From Ypsolopha sequella (lineage: Eukaryota > Arthropoda > Insecta > Lepidoptera > Ypsolophidae), in assembly GCA_934047225.1 (NCBI GenBank), contig OW203986.1, positions 23,501,221 through 23,565,220 of the forward strand: a stretch of 64,000 bases of DNA, written 5' to 3'. The first letter of the stretch is position 1, and every line of letters starts with the position of its first letter. Shown in pieces: positions 11,850-25,100 of the stretch. A program made the translations under genes and the position numbers. The notes beneath the pieces were generated by a model, which saw only the letters and a list, made by a program, of their open reading frames with translations, was not told the origin of the DNA and made no database searches.

Positions 11850-12770
11850 TACGCACAAGCAAGACTTCAACTTTATCCGTTGACATGACTTCAGCTTTTG
11901 ACACGGTATGGGTACAGCGTCTCTTTCCCATAGTTACCAGGATCTTTGAGTGCCAGCATCTCCATCGGTTTTTTGATGCAGTGCTATCCAGTGAAATGAG
12001 CTCGTCCAAAGTTCTGAGCAACGGCGTCCCGCAGGGATCAGTATAGGTACCTGCCCTGTTCGAAATATACGGCGACATCTCGAAAACTTATGGAAGATCG
12101 TTTATGTACGCAGATGATGCAGGTGACAGCTCAGATTGCAGGTACAGCAAGATTTTCAGCGACTGGAGGTATAGTTGTCTAAATGTGACTTAAGCCAAAC
12201 CCCCTGCTTAACATTCGGCAGCACTTTTCATCTGAACGTTGGCAGGCTAATGAAACCATTAAAATTATTTACTGTGACCAGGCTGTGAAACACGATCACT
12301 CTCCTGTCTTCTTGTTATGTTAGCCTGGATAGAACACTCAGCTTTAAGGAACACATACCTAAGCTCAAAATGAAATTTTTGAGCAGAAACAGCCTGCTAT
12401 CGAAACTAGGAACCTCATGATGATTTCACACATCCCCCATCCGCGCTTCGGCCCTCGCACTTGTCTATAGCACCTCAGAATATTTCTCGCCGGTATGGGC
12501 ACGTAGTCACCAAACCGACCAAGTTGACGTCGAACAAAACTCAACTCTTAGGATAATATCCAAGAAAATCTGAAACCCACCCACAAAGATTGGCCACTGG
12601 TAATCTTCAACGTCCTTCCTGCGGACCTGCGAAGAGGATAATAGTAAAAAGACAGTTTTCTAAAACAACAAATGCCTGATCTGCCTATCTATGTTGACCT
12701 GCCCGTTACCTCTGAAAATCTTGGGCTGAAATCGCGTCAGCCCTTCACATGATCCACACGCAAACTGACT
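11850..12770 (+). pseudogene. Decayed LINE reverse transcriptase (Jockey-like)
   Basis: Plus-strand translation in shifting frames gives the RT landmarks in the right order: DMTSAFDTVW, then NGVPQGSV, then YADD near 12100-12115, and further on LSFKEHIPKLKMKFLSRNSL, LALVYSTSEYFSPVW and STLRIISKKI. The order and the tail are those of Jockey-clade non-LTR retrotransposons from insects. Stops (for example just after PQGSV) and frameshifts break it throughout, so it is dead. Endonuclease and poly(A) tail were not recognised. Confidence 0.85.
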
Positions 12771-12934
12771 GACGAAAACAGAGGCTTTTCGAAAGATTGG
12801 ATGAACAAAGCGTACTCGCATGTGCGTTAACATCATTCTATTTTATATTATACCAAAAAACCGGTCAATTGTGACTATTCTATTCTTAGAAAATACTTAT
12901 ACTATTTGTTTTCAGTCACTGAAAAGCAGAAACC

Positions 12935-13060
12935 TGGAAACAGTACTCGTCAATACGAACAACTTTTACTATGTAGCACACCCTGAAATCGCAAAAAAAC
13001 GTTAAACGTCAAAAACGATACATTGTAACATTTCTATGGAACAATCGACTTTTAAAGTCA
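12935..13060. repeat. Partial fold-back element related to the intron MITEs
   Basis: Contains GAACAACTTTTACTATGTAGC, CCCTGAAATCGC and TTTCTATGGAAC in the same order as in the 18356-18610 element, but the second arm is missing. It ends about 250 bp upstream of the odorant receptor start codon. Confidence 0.4.
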
Positions 13061-13315
13061 ATTTTTTTATCAATTTCGGAGTATTAAGAAAGCAATACTT
13101 TTTCAAAACTCAAATGTGGATGGCTATTAAATACATCGATACATATTTATTAAGGAACCCTCAGCATGTGTGTGAGTTCCATTCGCACTTGACTGGTTTT
13201 ATTGGAATAAGATTATGTAGAGTTCATGTTCCCATTGTTAATCACTAATGTTGCAACCATTCGTTGATCGTTTTGGACGTTTCTTGCACATCTATATTCC
13301 CTAACTTAGCAGAAA

Positions 13316-16300
13316 ATGAATAATCAGTTTTCAAATAAAACCGCTCAGTTTATTTACCTCGTTTGCAAGTACATCTACATTTGCAGCAACCACAATTTCT
13401 GGTTTGAAAGCCTCGATTGGTCCGAAAATGTCTCAAAACTTATTGACAAGTCATCTCGACCTATTGATCTCATCATGTATTCTCTCTTAGTTTCAGAGAT
13501 TTTTGCATTTAGCACCCAGAAAGGCTTGTCTGAAAAACAAGCCAATGATCAAATTTTATTCGTAATTTCACACTTGATATTGTATAGTAGCTTTTTAGCT
13601 TCCGTCTTTTTTCATAAAGGTGAACTAAAGAATATAGTCCAGAGTGTGTCAATTTCATTGAAGACGATTTACAATGATGAAAAGGTTGAGAAGCAAATGA
13701 TGAGGTGGTCAAAGCGATACATGGTTTCATATTTTTTGTATGTGTCCATGGCAGTCCTATTTTATGGACTTGATGCGCTTTTTCAAGCAGTCACAACAGG
13801 TAACCCTTACATAATTTTATAAGTAATTTAATTATATACTATGTGTAAATGCAGGGGGCAATTTCTGTAAATCTGTAGTAAATTGTTTATGATGGTTTAA
13901 AAATGTTAAAATTAGTCAAAGTTATGTAGGTACTTGCTTCATTCGTGACTCAGGGGAGGGCAATCGCCTCCATTGCCGCCCCCGCCTTTATCCCATTAAA
14001 AATATGGGACATTATTGGTATTTTATTAGTATTACATTTCCAGAAGCAACATTTACGACGATCATCCCAGCATGGCCCGACGTCCAAGATAGAAGCAACG
14101 TAGCTGGCGCATTCAGAGTCATTGTTTACTTTATCTGGCTCCTCTTTGTAATAAGGACATCTGCCATATACTCCCTAACGCTGGTCTTGACCATAGGTCT
14201 AAACCATCAGTACAAGAACTTGCGCTATTACTTTCAAAGTCTAAACAAGATTTTTGATCAGAACTTAGAACAAACGGAGAAAGAAAAAGAGTATGAAATG
14301 GCATTACAAGTTGGAATACAGCTGCATGCAAGGACTTTATCGTAAGTAACGGTTTCAGGTTGCTACAATCATAATAGGGACTTGTCTGATTTTGTGTGTA
14401 AAAAAATATCGCGTAAGTAATTTCAAGACGTAGAAAATAAAGCAATCAAGATCCTGAGTTCGATATCCGACTTCAGTCGCTTCCCAGTGTTTTTCTATTC
14501 TTCCACACAGTATAATTTCCAATATGAATAAACAGGATCAGTGTCGATTATTTATTCACGTCACGTCTAACATACTTAATAATGATATTTTGTGTTTTCC
14601 TCTGGGAAAAAGTAATTCCACCAAAAACTTTTCATGTAATGTAGATTGCCTAGACTCATAAGCTCGCAACGCTTTCACCACAAGTTCTTCATTTAGTTAC
14701 AATGTGTAACAGAAAGGTGTAACGATATTTGAAGAGCTTATTCAGTCAATGGTATAGAACAACTTCTACTTTGTAACGAACCCTAAATCTCGAAAAAAGA
14801 TTACTGTTTCATAGAAAAATGCAATGCCGCTCGGCCGAAATGTATGGAGTGCAGTTTTTTTTTTGAGATTTCAGTGTTGGCTACTTAGTAAAAGTTGTTC
14901 TATACCATTGACTGAATAAGCTCTTCAAATATGTTACACCTTTCTATTACACGTTGTATATGCTTTCACTGTTAAAAAGTTATTACATCACATCACTCAT
15001 GTTGAGCCAAGCCCCTAGCTCTACAAGACATACCTAATTCTATCCTACCTACATCCTAGTCAAAAAGTATGTCTTGGGTGTTATCACTTGCCTAACTTGA
15101 AATTCTCAAAATGAGATAACCTAGAGATTTGTTTCAGATGCGTGAGAGTGGCTAAGCATGCCTTCAAAGTTTTGTTCAGCGGACAAATTCTGCTGAGCGT
15201 TCTGGTTTTAGTGCTGCTTATGTTGCAAATGACGGTAAATCTCGAAAAAGTTGCATTCTTATAACGTTATTTGTTTCAGCTCTATCCTAAATATGGTATT
15301 ACATACAAGTTTCAAATTTCGTCAGATTTGCCTATTCTAAGGTGAAAAAACAAATAATAAAATAAGGGCTCCGTATACATAGGGTGCCGAATTGTTTGTC
15401 TATAGCGCTACCATTTTAGCGCCCTGTTTTTGTAGCCTTGATGTTGCTATGGCATCTATTGTTGTTATTTATCATAATGCTTTTAGGGTTACGTATTTTA
15501 CGGCCAAATTTTTACTTTTGTTTGTGCAGTCAACGGAGCGGTCAATCACAAATACGCTGACGTCATTGTCGACGGCGGGGTCAGTTCTCTTCATCACTGG
15601 AATGTTCATGTGGAACGCTGGAGACATCACTGTAGAGGTAAATACCGGGGGGAACACGAGATCGAGAGGGGAGTGTCTCCTTACCCCTTCCGCGGAAACG
15701 CAGGGTGTTGATTTTTTGGTAACAATAAGTAGACAAAATACAAGACAAAGACAAAATGATTTTATTGCATGAGTTTTTACAAAAATTGTTATTCAACTAA
15801 GTATACTTATTACTAGAGACGTGTACATGCTGAGAAACAAATGGCTAAGCCAGCAATGCGGGGTACCAGATAATTGTTATTAATACACAAAATTATACAT
15901 TGCTTACAGTAAAATTTAAAATTCAAGTACAATTCTAAACACTCATCGAAACATACTCTATTATTTAATAAGCAAACGAAACAGAATAAATTATAATAAC
16001 TACATAAACTAAACAAATATTGTGCTATGAAATTTTAAATAACGCGAAAAATAATCACTTACAAGTGGCGGATAATGGGCTGCTGGAGTAGGTTTCATCG
16101 AGCGCGAAAGCATGTGTGGCAAGCAGGGGAATAATGGGGCAAATAGAAATGTAATGACAGACTTTGGATGATTTTATTGCAAATCGTAAGTAGGTACATA
16201 CAGGTTAGAATATGCAAGACTTTAGTACAACATATAGTAGTATAAAAGAAATGTGTAAGTCCTATAACGTATATTTAGCCCCCTCTAGATCCGCTACTGT

Positions 16301-19300
16301 CACTTCCCCATCGAGTACCTAACTGGCAAAATACAGGAAGTTAGGTAAAATGGTTATGTAAGGTTCGGAGCAAGTCACATATGGACTTGGTATATGCGCC
16401 CCGACTATGACGGCGATTGTCGGCGATGTAGCGGGAAAATCAGAGTCGTAGCACTTGCTACGCCGCGCCGTAGCAATAAGCGTGCGTAAGCGCAGTTCAA
16501 CGCAGCAATTTATAGCGAAGCTTAAGAATTAGCGGGATACTAGGAAAATAAGGAAATCACTTTATAAAATATATTGAAAATTTGTGCGGGGTTGTCTATT
16601 GAAGCGTATTTCCAAATAGGTTATATGTACGCTGGCGGAACCCGTACATTGTGCACGATGTATTTATTTTTTATGAATATTTTTCGCACAGTTTCGTAAT
16701 AAAGTTTTTCTCCTAAGGCACAAAAAGGTGTCTGATGAATTCCTCATAAGTTTGAAGAACGCTAGCCTCTCAATCTTGAGATCCAGGTTCGATCCCCGGT
16801 CGGGCATGCACCAATGAGTTTTTCAGAAATAATGTGCATAATATTTGTTCTTACTTACCACCTGCTGAATGGTGAAGAAAAACGTCGTAAGGAAACCTGC
16901 ATGCCCTAAAAAGCGTGTATTTGTACCCAAAGCACGGCGATAGGGCTCACCACTCATCACGTGGGGACGTAATAATCGTCGGTGAAACGCGGGTGTACCG
17001 AATGTGGAATGCGTCTTGCATTTCACAGTTCACACTCGAAATATATAGATATACCTCTACAGTTTTCTTTTTTTTTTTCAAGGCATCAAGGCTACCAGAT
17101 GCTATGTTTTCGTCAGGTTGGCACAACTGCTACGGATCAACTGGTCACCGAGTCCGAAGAATGCTGACTTTGGCTATGGCACAAGGACAGGTCTGTCCAA
17201 AAGAAAGAATACCTATTATAAATTTTATCCGTAGGAATATATCCCTAGAAGCCCAATCTACGTCGTTTTGACGTACTCTCCGACGCATATTCGGTATATC
17301 TCTCGCACGCGTGCTTAGATCGATGTGACATTCCGAGCCAACTCAGCACGACCCAGGAACTAACTGGAGACGGGTGTATCGCCTCGGTAAGTGCCACTAT
17401 TCTGCTGTAATCGCAATGTTGAACGTCATTATGACGTATGTTTGGGCTTTGTGCAACTTTTGCACTTTGTTAAAGTTTTTAGTATTGTGCATGTTTTTCA
17501 TATTAAATAAAAATATTACGTGTGTCAATTGGTAGCTTTGGCGCAGAATTTGGTAAAAGCTCCGTATAATTTGACACTAGTAGGGACAATAAGGTCAAAC
17601 CAGAGAGAAATTCCAGAAGAACTCAAAAACTCACGTTCTCGCCGTGAGGGTTCCTCAATATCTTGCTTAAATTTCTTGCGTTTTATTTAAGTATATTGTG
17701 TTAATCATAAATCACAAAAAATCTCGTAATTATAAATAATATTAGTTACATTTAAAGCTATTTTACATATGCACGTCATTTTGACGTATGATTGGGCTTT
17801 ACCGCTTCATAAATATGATTGGGTTTCTAGGGATATACAAGGTGACTTTTTGATCATCGTCCAAATTCATACTAGAGGCTTGGTAAGTGTACAGCATCAT
17901 GAATCGATAACAATTTTTGTGAAATTTGCATAATGAAATTTCGACTTCCCATAGTAATTCACTCCCAGTCCTGAGTGAATCACTATGGGGAGTCGAAATT
18001 TCATTCGATGTTCACAAATTCACCTTGTATAAGTATGTAGGAAAATAGTATCTCTGGAACGCATGAATCGATTTCGTTTAATTGGTCTCTGTTGTAGTAA
18101 TTAGACTGTTGCTTCTTCTTTGACGGGCTCGGTTTCCGCATAGGCTATAGGTACTTATTTGTTCCCTGGAGACGAGCAGTTCCCTAGAGATATGCGCGCG
18201 GATGAAACCGCGGGCAAAAGGCTACTAATTTATATATAGGCAATAAAAAACGATAATATTTGTCAACCAGATCCCTGTGCTCTTCAAAGTTTTTGGCGTG
18301 ATCGATTTGTCGTATGCGTCCTACTTATCGGTAAGTAATGGACAACACTAGAGATATACAACGTGAAATTAACGAAAACTGGTGATAGTACTTGTCCATA
18401 TAAACAACTTTTACTATGGAGCCAACTCTGAAATAGTAAAAAAAATATCAGCTGTTCCATAGAAAAGTTAAATACCTACTCGACCCAAATGTTTGAAACA
18501 GTTGATTTTTTTTTACGATTTCAGGTTTGGCTTCATAGTAAAAGTTGTTCATATGGACGAGTACTATCATCAGTTTTCGTTAACAAAATGACTTAAATTT
18601 CAAGTTGTAGTGTCGTATAAGAGCCTGTTTTACCACTTACTTTTAAGGTAGGTCCGTCGGTTTTCGTTCTCAAACGCACAACTTATTATTGTTTTCATTA
18701 TTTTTGAATAAAAAGTATTAAATAAATGTTATTTATGGCATTAAGCGACTATAGTTTAATTTTAGTTAAGGTTTTCTAGCAAAGTTGTGTTATTTCATAT
18801 ATTACTTATGGTTATGGTTCTGCACAACAACTTTAAAGCGTGTTTATAAGTAGTTGTTGTACACGATCATTTACAACGTAATGTATTAAGAGGATAGGTT
18901 CCGCTGTCATACTACCCGCAGTGCGAAACGGATCCTGGAAAAAGTCAAAATGACGACTTTTTCACTCATATTATTATTTAAAAAAAAACAATGGTGCTAT
19001 GAAATATCTGTCCTGATAAAAGTTGAATAAAGTTTATACAGAATTTCAACCATAAATAATATAAACGGGTTTTTGCTCTAATTATCTTAAACCTCGACAT
19101 GAAAACTTTTTTTAGAACCATCTTTGGTATTTTATTTATCAATATTGGAATGGCTTCTGAAGATATAAGTGTGTATTATATTCCCGGAATACATTTTTTC
19201 TTTTTTACGTAGCATTGCTAGATTCTTCAAACCAGGAAGAATAACTTATGGTTTTGCGGAAACTATCCTCTTAAAGAACACAACATTGCTAAATAAGCCT

Positions 19301-20189
19301 TATTTTATATCCATAAAATGTAAACTATAAATAAAGATAAAGAAATTTTCTCAAAAGTCTCTCGACATCGATTTTGGAGAAAATTATATAAATTTTTTAT
19401 ATAGTTTAGATTTTCCCCATACTGGCCCATCTCATTGTTGAATTTTTTATTTGTTTTCACTATATTTTTCTTGTAATCTTTACATAATTACCATGATTTT
19501 TTTTAAATAAGGTGTGGGACATACGATTTTTTGATAATTTTCAAAGATTACGCTACTAAATCTGTACAAATTATTATTATTACACAAATTATATTTTTAC
19601 AATCTGCTTTATATACATATTGTATACATTTTTAGGAGATTATTTTTATCTCTTTTGTAGTGGCAATATTTTAAACATTTCGAAATTTTGGATTTTTATA
19701 TCTCGCCATATTATGTGGGCAAATTAATACTATTTATTATGCCTTTCAAGTCTTGACCTTTAACGGTTCAAAAGTTATGAGCCTGTGACCAGTGGCGTGC
19801 ACATACCTTTTTTCCGGAAAAGCAAAAAAATATGAAAAAATTTAAATGACACTTTGAAAAAAAAAAGTTTGTATGACGCCAGGGTAGGCACTGCCTACCC
19901 TACAGTGAACATTTTCATACAACATTTTTTTTTTCAAAGTGTTATTTAAATTTTTTCATATTTTTTTTATTGTCGTACTTGACCTTCTGATTGCTTTTCC
20001 GGAAAAATGTTCTGTGCACGCCACTGCCTGTGACATACAGACGGACGGACAAAGCAACGGAGCCTCAACAAAATGGTTCCTCTATTACGCTTTAGATACG
20101 GAATACTAAAAAAAATATTAATTATATATAAAATGTTTACATTTCAGATCGTCAAAACATCATACTCCGTGTTTACGGTCTTGTATTAA
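13316..20189 (+). CDS. Insect odorant receptor (7tm_6), seven exons, 398 aa
   Basis: Exons 13316-13799, 14044-14341, 15138-15234, 15530-15637, 17083-17190, 18271-18330 and 20148-20189 join with matching phases (1,2,0,0,0,0), and every intron is GT-AG. The product is an odorant-gated ion channel subunit of the olfactory neuron membrane, expected to pair with the co-receptor Orco (family knowledge). Hydrophobic segments lie near residues 50-67, 79-100, 134-155, 187-214, 272-292, 307-326 and 372-398. The C-terminal half carries the family signature: GMFMWNAGDI, then FSSGWHNC and RRMLTLAMAQGQIPVLFKVFG, ending KTSYSVFTVLY. Length is typical for the family. The last exon codes only 13 residues, the most conserved part. 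The ATG at 13316 is the first in frame and gives a normal N-terminus. No break was found, so it appears functional. AATAAA follows about 100 bp after the stop. The ligand cannot be predicted. Confidence 0.92.
14698..14960. mobile_element. Fold-back MITE in intron 2 of the odorant receptor
   Basis: Arms of about 80 bp are nearly complementary: AGAAAGGTGTAACGATATTT on the left and the complement of AGAAAGGTGTAACATATTTG on the right, continuing through TTCAGTCAATGGTATAGAAC. The inner part AACAACTTYTACT resembles the elements at 12935-13060 and 18356-18610. Confidence 0.75.
16740..17065 (+). repeat. tRNA-like SINE sequence in intron 4 of the odorant receptor
   Basis: CAGGTTCGATCCCCGGTCGGGC near 16792 is a tRNA B-box/T-arm sequence. 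It is followed by a body with CGGCGATAGGGCTCACCACTC and CGTCGGTGAAACG that recurs at 50060-50215. No A box or cloverleaf is visible, so it is not a tRNA gene. It ends only about 20-40 bp upstream of the exon 5 acceptor. Confidence 0.5.
17836..18030. mobile_element. Fold-back MITE, 195 bp, intron 5 of the odorant receptor
   Basis: Ends ATACAAGGTGA and TCACCTTGTAT. Two further inner arms (ATGAAATTTCGACTTCCC and its complement with one extra base) make a near-complete hairpin around a short loop. It lies about 240 bp upstream of exon 6. Confidence 0.75.
18356..18610. mobile_element. Fold-back MITE in intron 6 of the odorant receptor
   Basis: The left arm TACAACGTGAAATTAACGAAAACTG pairs with the right arm ending CAGTTTTCGTTAACAAAATG...TTTCAAGTTGTA. 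The inner arms share AACAACTTTTACTATG and a GAAATAGTAAAAAA-like word. It starts about 25 bp after the exon 6 donor. Confidence 0.7.
19790..20026. mobile_element. Non-autonomous hAT MITE with 8-bp target duplication
   Basis: The 237-bp element begins CAGTGGCGTGCACA and ends TGTGCACGCCACTG. It is flanked on both sides by a perfect 8-bp direct repeat CCTGTGAC (19782-19789 and 20027-20034). An 8-bp duplication with CAGTGGC-type ends is diagnostic of the hAT superfamily. The inner part folds back as well (TTTTTCAAAGTG and complement). It sits in intron 6 of the odorant receptor, 121 bp from the last exon. Confidence 0.9.
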
Positions 20190-20288
20190 AGGAATCTTTC
20201 CCTAGACGAAGACGTAACTCCACTACAATCCCATATTCAGGAAAATTGCCTCAGTTTTTATCGTGGATTCATAATTCAACTTGTCATC

Positions 20289-20294
20289 AATAAA
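20289..20294 (+). promoter_or_regulatory. Poly(A) signal of the odorant receptor gene
   Basis: AATAAA about 100 bp after the stop codon at 20189; it is the first such hexamer on this strand after the stop. Confidence 0.5.
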
Positions 20295-22110
20295 TTCCTT
20301 AAAATCTTGAAAATCAAGGAATATCATGTATCAGATACCTAGATGATTGAAATAAGTGTTAGCGCCCCGGAGACGGTCATTTTTACGTCATTGATGGACC
20401 AAATAATCTTCTGCAGAGGCAATTGAAGTCATTGTCAATCGCAGCTACGTGATTGAAAGCGAACATTAGGCGAATGATGAAAATTTTAATTCAAACTTAT
20501 TGACAATCGCGAATGACGCAGCCATACACTTGCATAAGTCTAGGGACGCAGCCTGTGCGATTGACAACCGTTCGGAATCGCTTCACGCATTATGGTATTT
20601 TTTTCGAAGTTTGGTCGAATCAGCTCTAAAATTAGTAGTCTTCTGGTTCCAGTTTTATAAAACAGTTAATTCTACAAACCAACTTCGACATATACGAGTA
20701 CGAATATAATAATTATTATCTTGTAACCCGTTGTTTACACTCTCGCGCGACTCGCGGTCATAAAGGCGACAAAGCTATAAGAGTAAAGCGAAATGCTAAA
20801 TGCGAAATGCTAATGCTAAAGCTATGAAATAGAGTCCATCTCATTATACTAATAATTTGGGATCCTAAACGTTTTAGAACGTAACATTTTTAAAACTTTT
20901 GTTTTTGACTGCAATTGGATTTTTTTATAATACCTATGCTATTTAACTAAGATAGTGGTACAATGTAGCTTGTGTAACCGCACTTTCACAACCACATTAA
21001 GTTAAGTCATATGAGGGCACATGACCGACGACGTCCTCCACAGCCGCAACGGTCGCCGTGGCCGAACTCGGTCAGAAGAAAAAAAAAACATGATCGCCAT
21101 AGATAGGCTTAGGCATAGGCTATGGCTTAGGATATGTATATCTTCTGCGTATATATCCCAAGTATACGGTCATCACAATGTAAAAGAATTATGTGCCTCT
21201 CTCTGTTAATGTTCCCAGACACTCCTAGTTGTTAACTACTTACTGTGATGAAATTTTAAATATTCAAAACTTTGTGGCTTATTTTTAGTAAAATTTTGGT
21301 CAATAAAGTTATTATTATTATTAAATAAATAAATAAATATGCAATTTTTATTAGGCTTTTATTTTATTTAACAATTTTTTACACATGGATTGACACTATT
21401 TGCAACTATTTACAAGCACAATATAAAAGGGATAAATATAAAACTTTAATAATAATGGAAACCACTTTAAAAGGCTTAGCTTAAAAATTAATACTTTGCA
21501 CTGATAATACTTCCAGCTTTATAAAGGTTGTATTATCTTTAAAATATCTCTTCCTTTAAAATAATTTTGTACAATAATCAAGTATTAGTATTGTAGTCTA
21601 TTATTTAACTCTAAAATAATAGTTGCTCATACCATTAAATTGTTTTTAAATGGGTAGGTACCCTTTTATTTATCGGCATTTGGAAATTTACGAAAATCTT
21701 TCACCAAAAGTCAAAAATAGGCTGCCGACCGAATAATAAAAAAAAAGATAGGTGCCATTTAATTTTATTACTTGCCACATTAAATTAATATTCTTACATT
21801 CAAAAAATTTCTTAATACTTTCCTAAATTCGACTGACTTGGGTCGAAGTAGAAAAAAAATATTTTCCTTTTATTTTTATTTTATCGCACAACATATTTAT
21901 GTATAAATATAAAATAATAAAAGATTAAGGAAACTATAGATATATTTTTTTTTTATATCAGACAAAACATATTCTTACACTACATCACTTTCAATAACTA
22001 AAACACGGAACATGATTGTTTCAGACATAACCCTTACACGACTGGAAAAAAAATAACAATAGTAAAACAATAGAAGATGGCATATACTCGTCCCGTAAAC
22101 CACTTTTCCA
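20295..22110. other. Intergenic region, no gene seen
   Basis: AT-rich DNA with short simple runs such as (TTA)n and (AAAT)n near 21310-21340. The short ORFs at 20500 and 21021 show no domain. The last few hundred bases hold several TTTATT hexamers on the plus strand (AATAAA on the minus strand), suitable as 3' ends for gene A. Confidence 0.6.
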
Positions 22111-25100
22111 TCATAAACACAACCTATCTACACCATCTTCAATAGTAACAGCCCGCGGTTCTCTCTCCTTAGATACTAATATTTGAAATTTGTTCCAGAC
22201 TTCTCGCTCTTTTCCGTCGTAAGGCAAGTAGCATGTCTTATACAGAGTGTGCACTTTTCCAATGATCAGCTGATCCATGTATTGGGCTCGGCCGATATAC
22301 AGGGGCTCCCGACGTATTTCCGAGTAGCCACCGACGATTGCATTCTCTGGTATAGCGTTATGCCGAGTCCATACCCACTCGGTGTTGTAGCCGCATAGGA
22401 TCTGTTAAAGCGATATGTAAAAGTTTTAGGGTCCCTGTTACTCCATATGCGAAAAAACAATCAGTGCGAGATGGACGGATTCGTGGAAAAGTAGCAAAAA
22501 GTCGGTTTTTTATTAATATTTTATATTACTATTTTATGTTACTAAAGTTGCTATCAAAATTTCGTTTAACTAGCCCCCCTATTCTGTATCTTTAGTTGCC
22601 AACTGTACTAGGTGCCTATCATCAAAAACATAGATAAAAACTGAAATTTCAAAATTGCCTTTAGTGGATATTGAACTATTAACAATCTGTGTCGTCACTT
22701 GAAGTGCGAACATATCCTTAGGAAATCGGAATTCGATGGTATATATATGTTTTTGATGATAGGCACCCAGTACAGAAGGCAACTAAAGTAGTCACAATGT
22801 ACCTAATAGATAGGTCCGTTTTGACGTATGTCATCGCAACGTATAGATAGATCTATGAATGTGAACCATGCAAATCGGTAAATATGTCAACCGATTCTCA
22901 CGAGAAATCGATTCAAAATATTATGAGTTTGTTATCGTTTGAAATATTTTCAAGTTCATTGGTTATAATTTCCAGAATAAACATAATTGCCAAAGTCAAC
23001 GTGAAAGAAAATATAAACAGTTCAAAAGTAAAGCCTAAAGTCACAAGAAAAAAACACTAAAAACAAACGGGAGCACAACGACTTCCAATATGGTGATAGA
23101 AAGATATTTCGGGTGCTAAGACCAGCTTTTAATTTTTTTTCTCTACGAAAAGAATCTGAAATGGAAATTCTTACGTGCCAGTAATATTTTGTAATGTTCA
23201 TGGACCTATACCCTATACATCCATGGTAATGTTGTACTTCACTGACCTCAAATTAGATAGAGGTCTGAGCGTTGATAGATATAAAATACTGGCCAGTAAG
23301 AAAAATATGTAGGCTTCAAGATGAAAAAATTGCTCCATGCCTTATAAAAAAAAATACTGCCATATTTCTTACCAGCCAATCTGTCTATTGATAGGATGAT
23401 TTATGGAAAACTGCCTGTAAACCAATTCATTAATAAAAAAAAATGGGACTTTAAGCAATAAATGCATGTTATTTATATATATTTTTTTTGTTTTTGTAAA
23501 CTATAAGTTTAAAAGCTAAGTGGTATGTAACATTATTTAGCACAATTATTATATTATATTTTTCGGTATACGCGACACCGTTACAAATAAATGCAAATGT
23601 TCAAATCTACAAAGTTTATATTTGCAAAAAAAAAATAAAGGAAATTTAAAATTGGCTTTTTGTGTACTGGTCTCACAAAAGCTAGTTACATATCATTACA
23701 ATTATTTTATCAATATTAAAACAAGTTAATTATTTTCACGTGGAATCGAATTGAGTCCGTGAAATTAGGCGATTATCTGGTTACAACACTATTATTAAGA
23801 AAAAATTGACTGAGAATGTAACTGTTTTTGAGACATTGTGTAGTAATTCAAAATAGCATTTTATTTTGGAATGTGCGTGAAAATAGTACTTGAAATATGT
23901 TCCGTGATAATTAAAAAACGTTTATTTATTTTCTTTAAACCCAATAAGTTAATAATTATTTGTTAACCGTTTCATTTATTACATGTACTTAAAGTTATAT
24001 TCTATGGTCGTTCTTATCTGTCAAAACGGGCCTCTTATTTTGTGGCAACTGTAGAGATACACAATAGGCCCGCAGGTCCTAGATACCATTAAAACCCATC
24101 TAATAAAATATAATTGCAGCCCATATGTCATTCTAAATTGTCAAACCAGGAGAATTGGTGCCAAAAAAGACCCCATTTCAATAAATATTTCTATCGAGCC
24201 GAATTTCTCCAATCGCGTTTGTTTTAACAGATCCCTAGAAAAATATTCAAAAATAACATACTATTTTATGAAAATAATACATTATTTACTGAAGTAGACA
24301 TGCAAGTTCTTAATGTGTCGATAGCACTTTAAATAATTTAATGGTTTTAGGGTTCCGTACCTCAAAATAAAAAAACGTAACCCTTATAGGATCACCTGAT
24401 CCATGAATGTTCTCCTAGGTCTTCCTCTCTATCTATCTGCTCCACTTTTCCTTCAATGATGTTTTTGATAAAATTGTCGGGTCGTATCTGATGTCCCAAC
24501 ATTTTTCCCCTTCTATTATCAACAAAACTCTTTTCGTTTACAGTCTGCAGGACTTCTTCATTGCTCTTCATTTCCACCCAACTTATTCTTTCCATTCTTC
24601 GCCAACACCACATTTCGAAAGCTTCCAATCCTTGTCATGGTCCACATTAGTACTAGCGAGTATTGTGGCGTTAAGAGGCTATGCGAATTTTATTTTTGTC
24701 AGTGTCACTCCAAGCGAAACATCGCGCAGTGCGAGAGGGGCGGATTCAGGGCAAAAGGGAAAAAAGTTGGTTTTATATTTTTATTAAAAAAAAAAAAAAT
24801 AGCTAGCAAAATTTCAAATATCAAATCTCTAAATATTGTTAAAACACACCTAATAAAATATGTTTGAGTTCTGTATATGGTTCCCATTCGTCAAACGAGG
24901 AGAAAAAGTGTGTTGGAATACCTCAATTCAATAATTATTTCTATCGAGGAAAATTTATCCAAACATGTTTTCCAATTTCAAAACCTTAGATTATATAGTC
25001 AAAATGCATATACCAGAAACCGATTATAATTTTCCGTGTATTTCATTTCATGAAATACACAGAAAAGAAGCACCCGTTTTTTTTTCGATATATTATGACG

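Noticed and set aside
16770..16815. Possible tRNA gene at GGTTCGATCCCCGG
   Set aside because: Only the T-arm/B-box part is tRNA-like. No acceptor stem or A box; it belongs to a SINE.
22579..22782. Conserved 60-70 codon ORF repeated at 57594-57806 and 60819-61010
   Set aside because: The repeats are MITE copies; the frame is kept because the copies are similar, not because a protein is made.
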